Notes under the pieces: model-generated | What the model was told of the DNA's origin: nothing | The model's database searches: none | Seen by the model: the letters and a program-made list of their open reading frames with translations, nothing else | Shown: piece by piece, positions 1 through 4,090 of the stretch | How positions within the stretch are numbered: position 1 is the stretch's first letter | Layout: the number at the start of each line of letters is the position of its first letter | Position numbers and translations under genes: made by a program | Source: an uncultured Actinomycetes bacterium | Lineage (GTDB): Bacteria; Actinomycetota; Actinomycetes; Nanopelagicales; Nanopelagicaceae | Direction: 5' to 3' | Assembly (NCBI GenBank): GCA_903891755.1 | Contig: CAITFY010000055.1 | Coordinates: 1-6,525, forward strand | Length of the DNA stretch: 6,525 nucleotides

Positions 1-2
1 AG

Positions 3-18
3 TCGAACAAGTGTTCGA
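3..18. promoter_or_regulatory. LexA (SOS) box 1, perfect palindrome
   Basis: The 16 bases TCGAACA-AG-TGTTCGA form a perfect inverted repeat and match the actinobacterial/Gram-positive LexA operator. The box sits at the left edge, between the LysM gene and the position where a divergent lexA gene would be expected. It could serve either or both directions. It lies just upstream of the candidate -35 at 26-31. Confidence 0.88.
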
Positions 19-25
19 AATTTTC

Positions 26-54
26 TTGCCAATGTCGGTGGGGGAATGTATTGT
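26..54 (+). promoter_or_regulatory. Candidate promoter for the LysM gene
   Basis: TTGCCA (26-31) is a five-of-six match to a -35 element. It is followed by 17 bases and then TATTGT (49-54), a four-of-six -10 element preceded by TG. Transcription would start near base 61, inside SOS box 2. The position between two LexA boxes makes it plausible, but the -10 is weak and the call is by eye. Confidence 0.4.
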
Positions 55-60
55 TCCTTT

Positions 61-76
61 TAGAACAGGTGTTCGA
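61..76. promoter_or_regulatory. LexA (SOS) box 2
   Basis: TAGAACA-GG-TGTTCGA differs from the palindromic LexA operator at one base (A for C at its second position). Its start is 58 bases from the start of box 1, and it ends 42 bases before the LysM start codon. If the candidate promoter at 26-54 is real, this box covers the transcription start, a classic repressing position. Confidence 0.75.
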
Positions 77-118
77 ATCCCCTCGAATGTCGTTTAAGTA
101 AGTGAAGGAGCTTCCCCA

Positions 119-430
119 ATGGCTACCAAGTTAACAACTCGCGGTCGTAATGTAGTTCGTGGCACCGCCGTAGCATCTCTATTGATAGTGATTGGCGCTG
201 GTTTTAGCGCAGTTGGTAATGCTTCCGAGAAAGGTGTTCCGTCAACACCGGCCTCATCTGGTTATGTCCGGGTTGTTGTTGCACCTGGAGAAACCTTGTG
301 GTCCCTTGCTTCGATGGTCGCTGGCAATCGTTCTGTCGCAGCCGTCGAGCAAGAGATCGTTGATGCCAACCAGCTCGCATCTACTGATTTGGCAGCGGGG
401 GACCGCTTGTGGGTTCCTTCTAAGAAGTAG
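119..430 (+). CDS. Membrane-anchored LysM protein, likely SOS-induced cell-division suppressor (YneA/DivS/ChiZ-like)
   Basis: This 103-residue protein has a short basic N-terminus (K4, R8, R10, R14), one hydrophobic segment at about residues 15-33, a Ser/Pro-rich linker (about 35-48) and one LysM domain (about 50-101). The LysM core shows V-x-PGETLW near 54-61, a conserved Asn at 84 and a closing LWVP at 97-100. A cytoplasmic N-terminus with the LysM domain outside, touching peptidoglycan, is inferred. The start is supported by GAAGGAG at 104-110, eight bases before the ATG. Small LysM membrane proteins beside lexA are known SOS division inhibitors (YneA in Bacillus, DivS in Corynebacterium, Rv2719c/ChiZ in Mycobacterium). 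Two LexA boxes in front support the same role. Sequence similarity to those proteins is general rather than close, so the function is inferred mainly from architecture and context. Confidence 0.82.
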   Translation: MATKLTTRGRNVVRGTAVASLLIVIGAGFSAVGNASEKGVPSTPASSGYVRVVVAPGETLWSLASMVAGNRSVAAVEQEIVDANQLASTDLAAGDRLWVPSKK

Positions 431-439
431 TTAAGCGTG

Positions 440-475
440 TTAGCCTTTGCTTATGGGCGATAAGGTAAAGGCTAA
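440..475 (+). repeat. Inverted repeat/hairpin around the antitoxin start codon
   Basis: TTAGCCTTT (440-448) is an exact inverse of AAAGGCTAA (467-475). In RNA the stem extends inward by G-U, C-G, U-G and U-A pairs to 13 base pairs, leaving a 10-base loop (453-462) that begins with the antitoxin ATG. No U-run follows, so it is unlikely to be an intrinsic terminator. It could be a DNA operator for autoregulation by the AbrB-type protein, or a structure controlling translation start. The repeat is seen directly; its role is inference. Confidence 0.6.
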
Positions 476-755
476 AGATTCCAGCTCTGGTGTGTCCACA
501 GAGCGCGCGACCCGCAAAGGTCGCACCAATTCCTCTCGGTTAAGTTCCAAGCATCAAGTGACGATTCCAGTCGATGTGCTCCGAGAGGTGGGTTTGAAAG
601 TGGGGGACGAGCTGGTTTTTAAAGTCGAGGGAGGTGCGGTTGTTATTCAACCGATCACCGATGCACAGAAAATTCTCTCTTTAGCTGGGTTCTTAGGTGG
701 TCTTTACGATGGCTACGATCATGAAGCAGAGATGGCCGAGGCGTGGGAAGACTAG
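453..755 (+). CDS. AbrB/SpoVT-type antitoxin (VapB-like)
   Basis: With the ATG at 453 the protein has 100 residues. The first 27 are basic and polar and probably flexible. A swapped-hairpin AbrB DNA-binding domain spans about residues 28-67, with the signature SSKHQVTIP followed by V-x-x-x-x-GL-x-x-GD and a short strand pattern ending VVIQP. The acidic C-terminus (about 85-100, many D and E) is the usual place where such antitoxins contact the toxin. A stop codon at 441-443 limits the start to TTG 447, ATG 453 or a later GTG at 492. None has a good Shine-Dalgarno, so translation may depend on coupling to the LysM gene 22 bases upstream, or on a leaderless message. The next gene overlaps it by 13 bases. 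Expected role: neutralise the PIN toxin and repress the operon. The extended N-terminus is longer than in typical antitoxins of this family. Confidence 0.82.
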   Translation: MGDKVKAKDSSSGVSTERATRKGRTNSSRLSSKHQVTIPVDVLREVGLKVGDELVFKVEGGAVVIQPITDAQKILSLAGFLGGLYDGYDHEAEMAEAWED

Positions 756-1126
756 CGCTCGACTCTGATTGCCTCATCGCAGTCTTTAAAGTGAACGACA
801 AGCATCATGAAGCTATTGTAAATCGCTTACTTCACAGTACGGAGAGAATAGTTATCTCGACGATCGCTCTCTCCGAAAGTTTGGTTCATTCATATCGTGC
901 GGGCCTCGGAGAGGTCGGTAAAAAGCAGATACAAGATCTTGCGATTGAGATAATTGATGTCGATCAAGAGATTGCAACATTCGCAGCCGAATTGCGGGGC
1001 ACCAAGAATTTGAAACTTGGCGACGCGCTGATCTCTGCCACAACTATTCTTCATAAATGCACCCTTGTGACCTTCGACCAGAAGCTGGCGAAGGCTACCC
1101 CGGGGGCGGAACTTCTAACGTCATAG
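743..1126 (+). CDS. PIN-domain ribonuclease toxin (VapC-like)
   Basis: The 127-residue protein covers a whole PIN domain. Candidate metal-binding acids occur in the expected order: D7 in ALDSDCLIAVF, E45 in ALSESLVHSY, D94 in LKLGDALISATT and D112 in LVTFDQKLAK. An intact set suggests an active Mg2+/Mn2+-dependent ribonuclease; VapC relatives typically cut tRNA or rRNA, but the target cannot be read from the sequence. The GTG start lies inside the end of the antitoxin gene (13-base overlap, different frame). No strong ribosome site is present, which points to translational coupling and fits an antitoxin-first module. The gene uses several AGA and ATA codons, which are scarce in the nrdJ gene nearby; together with the module's mobile nature this hints at acquisition by transfer. 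A housekeeping PIN nuclease is a less likely alternative. Confidence 0.85.
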   Translation: MGRLALDSDCLIAVFKVNDKHHEAIVNRLLHSTERIVISTIALSESLVHSYRAGLGEVGKKQIQDLAIEIIDVDQEIATFAAELRGTKNLKLGDALISATTILHKCTLVTFDQKLAKATPGAELLTS

Positions 1127-1249
1127 GGCCTACCCATGCGGGCATTGGCTCAGGGAATGTTCACGAAGGGCTGAGTGCTAGCCCGAAGGTGGCCTATTCC
1201 ATACTGATTGTCTAAGTCGTATTCTCCCACCACGCGACATTGGGGTCGC
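1123..1249 (+). other. Hairpin-rich intergenic leader before the aldehyde dehydrogenase gene
   Basis: Bases 1123-1134 can pair with 1188-1197 (ten pairs, two single-base bulges), starting at the toxin stop codon. Inside lies either GGGCT/AGCCC (1168-1172 with 1180-1184) or the competing CTCAG/CTGAG (1149-1153 with 1171-1175). A separate GCGAC/GTCGC hairpin (1234-1238 with 1245-1249) ends five bases before the aldehyde dehydrogenase ribosome site. I do not recognise a known riboswitch, and no U-run marks a terminator. It may be a terminator-like barrier after the toxin, an operator or a leader element; chance pairing is possible. Confidence 0.25.
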
Positions 1250-1253
1250 ACTC

Positions 1254-1260
1254 AAAGGAG
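1254..1260 (+). promoter_or_regulatory. Strong ribosome binding site of the aldehyde dehydrogenase gene
   Basis: AAAGGAG lies five bases before the ATG at 1266 and fixes that start. The GCGAC/GTCGC hairpin immediately upstream (1234-1249) could affect access to it. Confidence 0.8.
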
Positions 1261-1265
1261 AGAAA

Positions 1266-2789
1266 ATGACCGATTACGTTGCCCCGGGGTTACCTGGCAG
1301 CAAGGCTGTTTTTAAGAGTAGGTACGACCACTGGATCGGTGGCAAATATGTTGCACCGACCTCTGGACAATATTTTGAAAATGTAACTCCCGTTACCGGA
1401 AAAGTATTTTGCGAAGTAGCTCGCGGTAACGCAGCAGATATCGATCTAGCACTTGATGCGGCGCACAAGGCGGCTCGCGCATGGGGCAAAACCTCTGCCA
1501 CTGCTCGTGCGATTATCTTGAACAAAATTGCAGATCGCATGGAAGAAAATCTTGAAGCGCTTGCCGTTGCCGAAACATGGGATAACGGAAAGCCAATTCG
1601 CGAAACAATTAATGCAGATCTTCCTCTCGCAATTGATCACTTCCGCTACTTCGCTGGAGCGATTCGTGCGCAAGAGGGTTCACTCGGTGAATTGGATGAT
1701 GACACGGTTGCGTATCACTTCCACGAGCCTCTAGGGGTTGTCGGTCAGATCATTCCTTGGAACTTCCCAATCTTGATGGCTGTTTGGAAACTTGCACCTG
1801 CGCTCGCTGCGGGTAACTGCGTGGTGCTAAAGCCAGCAGAGCAAACTCCAGCGTCCATTATGTTCTTAATGGATTTAATCCATGACTTACTTCCTGATGG
1901 TGTTCTTAACATCGTCAACGGATTTGGTGTCGAAGCTGGTAAGCCGCTTGCATCATCTCCTCGCATCGCAAAGATTGCATTTACAGGTGAGACCACAACT
2001 GGTCGCTTGATCATGCAATATGCATCAGAGAACATCATCCCTGTAACGCTCGAACTCGGTGGAAAGTCACCAAACGTCTTCTTCAACGATGTTGCAGCGC
2101 ATGATGATGCCTTCTACGACAAGGCCCTAGAAGGTTTTACTCTCTTCGCCTTAAACCAAGGTGAAGTATGTACATGTCCTTCCCGTGGACTTGTTGAAGC
2201 TGGCATTTATGAGAAGTTCATGGGCGATGTAACAGCTCGCACAAAGGCTATTAAGCAAGGCCATCCGCTTGATCTTTCGACGATGATCGGTGCTCAGGCA
2301 TCTAATGATCAACTTCAGAAGATCCTTTCCTACATTGAAATCGGAAAGCAGGAAGGCGCAAAGGTTGTTACCGGAGGCACCCAGGCCCATCTCGGAGGCG
2401 AATTGGAAGGTGGCTATTACGTCACGCCAACAATCTTCGAAGGTAACAACAAGATGCGTATCTTCCAGGAGGAAATCTTCGGACCAGTTGTATCGGTAAC
2501 TAAGTTCGATGGTTTCGATCAAGCGATGGAGATCGCAAATGACACCTTGTACGGACTTGGTGCTGGTGTGTGGACTCGCGACATGAACACGGCATACCGT
2601 GCAGGTCGTGAAATCCAAGCTGGCCGCGTCTGGACAAACTGCTATCACGCATATCCAGCAGGAGCTGCGTTCGGTGGTTACAAGGCTTCAGGTATTGGCC
2701 GCGAGAATCACAAGATGATGCTCGACCATTACCAACAGACCAAGAACCTGCTAGTTTCTTACAACCCAAACAAGCTTGGATTCTTCTAA
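1266..2789 (+). CDS. NAD+-dependent aldehyde dehydrogenase, ExaC/AcoD (acetaldehyde dehydrogenase) type
   Basis: This 507-residue cytosolic enzyme oxidises an aldehyde, probably acetaldehyde or a similar short aldehyde, to the acid with NAD+. All core motifs are present: PWNFP with N166, K189 and E192 in KPAEQTP (E192 suits NAD+ over NADP+), the Rossmann turn FTGETTTG (239-246), general base E263 in ELGGKSPN, catalytic C302 in NQGEVCTCPSR and E403 in EEIFGPV. The EVCTCPSR form of the active-site loop, with a second Cys at 304, and the length of about 506 residues are typical of the ExaC/AcoD subgroup. That subgroup serves ethanol, acetoin and related alcohol metabolism and detoxification. The following DUF779 gene supports this: such a pair also exists in mycobacteria (Rv0458/Rv0459, from memory). 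No alcohol dehydrogenase or regulator is nearby to define the substrate, so that part is inferred. Confidence 0.95.
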   Translation: MTDYVAPGLPGSKAVFKSRYDHWIGGKYVAPTSGQYFENVTPVTGKVFCEVARGNAADIDLALDAAHKAARAWGKTSATARAIILNKIADRMEENLEALAVAETWDNGKPIRETINADLPLAIDHFRYFAGAIRAQEGSLGELDDDTVAYHFHEPLGVVGQIIPWNFPILMAVWKLAPALAAGNCVVLKPAEQTPASIMFLMDLIHDLLPDGVLNIVNGFGVEAGKPLASSPRIAKIAFTGETTTGRLIMQYASENIIPVTLELGGKSPNVFFNDVAAHDDAFYDKALEGFTLFALNQGEVCTCPSRGLVEAGIYEKFMGDVTARTKAIKQGHPLDLSTMIGAQASNDQLQKILSYIEIGKQEGAKVVTGGTQAHLGGELEGGYYVTPTIFEGNNKMRIFQEEIFGPVVSVTKFDGFDQAMEIANDTLYGLGAGVWTRDMNTAYRAGREIQAGRVWTNCYHAYPAGAAFGGYKASGIGRENHKMMLDHYQQTKNLLVSYNPNKLGFF

Positions 2790-2838
2790 GCCGGCGGTTA
2801 AGAATTAGTTGTGTTTGAAGTTAACAGTTATACGAATT

Positions 2839-2844
2839 AAGGGG
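2839..2844 (+). promoter_or_regulatory. Ribosome binding site choosing the DUF779 start
   Basis: AAGGGG lies five bases before the ATG at 2850. The in-frame GTG at 2844 overlaps this site and so is a poor start. The ATG is therefore preferred. Confidence 0.6.
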
Positions 2845-2849
2845 TGTTA

Positions 2850-3254
2850 ATGGAAGTCCCGTCGCGCGTGGATTTCACGGAAGATGCAGCAGCGCTGTTG
2901 CGCAAACTTCGTGAAATTCATGGACCGTTGATGTTTCATCAATCAGGTGGTTGCTGCGACGGGTCTTCTCCTATGTGTTATCCCGCCGGTGAATTTAGAA
3001 CCGGGGGACAAGATGTGCTTTTGCAAACGTTGCATGTTGATGGAATTGCCGAGCCAATTGATTTTTGGATGTCCGCTTCGCAATTTGAATATTGGAAACA
3101 TACCCATCTGACCGTTGATGTTGTCGATGGGCGAGGTGGCGGATTTAGTTTGGAGTCGCCAGAAGGAAAACGCTTCTTGATTCGTTCGCGTTTATATAGC
3201 GATGCGGAGTGGGCGATCTTGGCGAATGAGCCAGTGGTAACGGGAGCTCGTTAA
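2850..3254 (+). CDS. DUF779 family protein, aldehyde dehydrogenase partner of unknown function
   Basis: The predicted protein has 134 residues, with no signal peptide or membrane segment, so it should be cytosolic. Near the N-terminus is the family's conserved stretch HQSGGCCDGSSPMCYP (residues 30-45), with a vicinal Cys pair at 35-36 and a third Cys at 43; H30 and these cysteines could bind a metal or form a redox site. The rest contains aromatic, beta-rich sequence (FWMSASQFEYW) and ends with a segment resembling F-x-L-E-x-P-x-G-x-R-F. DUF779 genes commonly follow ExaC/AcoD-type aldehyde dehydrogenases. Here the gap is 60 bases without a clear terminator, so co-transcription is likely. Biochemical function is not known to me. 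A role in protecting or maturing the dehydrogenase, or in metal or thiol handling, is speculation. Confidence 0.85.
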   Translation: MEVPSRVDFTEDAAALLRKLREIHGPLMFHQSGGCCDGSSPMCYPAGEFRTGGQDVLLQTLHVDGIAEPIDFWMSASQFEYWKHTHLTVDVVDGRGGGFSLESPEGKRFLIRSRLYSDAEWAILANEPVVTGAR

Positions 3255-3374
3255 GCTCGTTTAGACAGCCAGTCTGGGAAAGGCTCTTTATCGGGCAAAG
3301 ATGAACATTTCTGGGAAATTGCTGCGACACGCCGATACTGGCCCTGCAAACCCTCAAGTGCGGGTGTACGGTTG

Positions 3375-3390
3375 GCACAACATATAGGGG
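3375..3390. promoter_or_regulatory. Candidate NrdR box 1
   Basis: GCACAACATATAGGGG matches 11 of 16 bases of the canonical NrdR box ACACTATATATAGTGT, including the CAC start and the ATATAG core. It lies 148 bases before the nrdR start codon, in the expected place for autoregulation of an nrdR-nrdJ operon. Support comes mainly from its 31-base register with the second candidate. Confidence 0.5.
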
Positions 3391-3405
3391 TTAACCGCGA
3401 TTTAT

Positions 3406-3421
3406 GTTCCATAACTTGTGG
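3406..3421. promoter_or_regulatory. Candidate NrdR box 2
   Basis: GTTCCATAACTTGTGG is a weaker match: 8 of 16 to the E. coli-type consensus. It is better against the Streptomyces-like pattern because of its CnATA core and CTTGTG end. It starts exactly 31 bases after box 1 (15-base gap), the helical spacing usual for paired NrdR boxes. Confidence 0.4.
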
Positions 3422-3523
3422 TTTTCCACTAATGTCAGCGCCTCACGGTAACTTCATGGTTCTCTTCCTCAAGGACCAGAAAAGCACCTAGAAAATAGAT
3501 ATCAGCAGGTTTTAAGTACTAAT

Positions 3524-3530
3524 TAAGGAG
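3524..3530 (+). promoter_or_regulatory. Ribosome binding site of nrdR
   Basis: TAAGGAG lies eight bases before the ATG at 3539. The same heptamer with the same eight-base spacing precedes nrdJ, suggesting matched translation of the two genes. Confidence 0.75.
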
Positions 3531-3538
3531 CAATTCAC

Positions 3539-4078
3539 ATGATCTGCCCATTCTGCCGGCACGACGACTCTAGAGTCGTTGATTCCCGCCCTGCAGAAGA
3601 AGGCACCCTCATTCGCCGTCGTCGCGAGTGCACCTCATGTGGTCGTCGCTTCACAACATCTGAGACCTCAGTCCTCTTGATCATCAAGCGTTCAGGTGCG
3701 ACCGAGCCATTTAGCCGCGAGAAGGTCATCAACGGAGTTCGTAAGGCCTGTCAGGGTCGTCCGATCAATGATGATGATTTCGCGCTACTAGCCCAACGCG
3801 TTGAAGAAGCTCTTCGCGCCGATGGACAAGCAGAAGTCGAAGCACAAGAAGTTGGCCTTGCAATCTTGGCTCCACTTCGCGAGCTCGATGAAGTTGCATA
3901 CCTTCGTTATGCATCGGTCTACCGAAACTTTTCCTCTCTCGAAGATTTCGAAGGAGAAATTGCACTACTCCGTGCAGCTCCATCAAGCAGCGCGGTTATG
4001 AACTCCGCACAACTACCCTCAACAGCTACCCCGGCTGGCAACACAAACGACGCAACACTTCAATCAGCATCTAAATAA
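3539..4078 (+). CDS. nrdR: Transcriptional repressor NrdR
   Basis: NrdR is the nucleotide-sensing repressor of ribonucleotide reductase genes; it binds paired NrdR boxes according to ATP/dATP loading. The 179-residue protein starts with the diagnostic MICPFC and a four-cysteine zinc ribbon (C3, C6, C31, C34), including the DSR and IRRRRECTSC motifs that contact DNA. An ATP-cone domain spans about residues 47-137 (VLLIIKRSG, FSREKVINGVRKAC, and the late VAYLRYASVYRNF). Residues after about 145 form a Ser/Ala/Thr/Asn-rich tail that looks disordered and makes the protein longer than the roughly 150 residues usual in E. coli-type NrdR. The gene is 12 bases from nrdJ and probably shares its promoter. 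Candidate NrdR boxes upstream imply that it represses its own operon. Confidence 0.97.
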   Translation: MICPFCRHDDSRVVDSRPAEEGTLIRRRRECTSCGRRFTTSETSVLLIIKRSGATEPFSREKVINGVRKACQGRPINDDDFALLAQRVEEALRADGQAEVEAQEVGLAILAPLRELDEVAYLRYASVYRNFSSLEDFEGEIALLRAAPSSSAVMNSAQLPSTATPAGNTNDATLQSASK

Positions 4079-4082
4079 GGAG
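4076..4082 (+). promoter_or_regulatory. Ribosome binding site of nrdJ, overlapping the nrdR stop codon
   Basis: TAAGGAG begins with the TAA stop of nrdR and ends eight bases before the nrdJ ATG at 4091. The overlap suggests translational coupling of the two genes. Confidence 0.8.
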
Positions 4083-4090
4083 CACCACGC

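Noticed and set aside
440..475. Intrinsic terminator between the LysM and antitoxin genes
   Set aside because: The stem is good, but the bases after it (AGATTCC) have no U-run, and the antitoxin start codon lies in the loop.
1123..1197. tRNA-like element (75 bases with paired ends)
   Set aside because: There is no T-loop GGTTCRA motif and no valid D or anticodon arm. Only the outer ends pair.
2151..2648. 165-codon open frame on the minus strand
   Set aside because: It lies wholly inside the aldehyde dehydrogenase gene, which has every family motif. The antisense translation shows no recognisable domain.
3244..3261. Intrinsic terminator after DUF779
   Set aside because: The GAGCT/AGCTC stem has only five pairs and is followed by GTTT rather than a real U-run. 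It is too weak to call.
3145..3378. 77-codon minus-strand open frame partly in the gap before nrdR
   Set aside because: It overlaps the DUF779 3' end, starts at a GTG without a clear ribosome site, and its Pro/Arg/Ser-rich translation resembles no family I know.
3255..3538. Cobalamin riboswitch upstream of the B12-dependent reductase operon
   Set aside because: I could not find the conserved B12-box (GCCACTG-like) or the GGGAA/GGTGAAA core in proper order on the + strand. A B12-dependent enzyme also would not need repression by B12.
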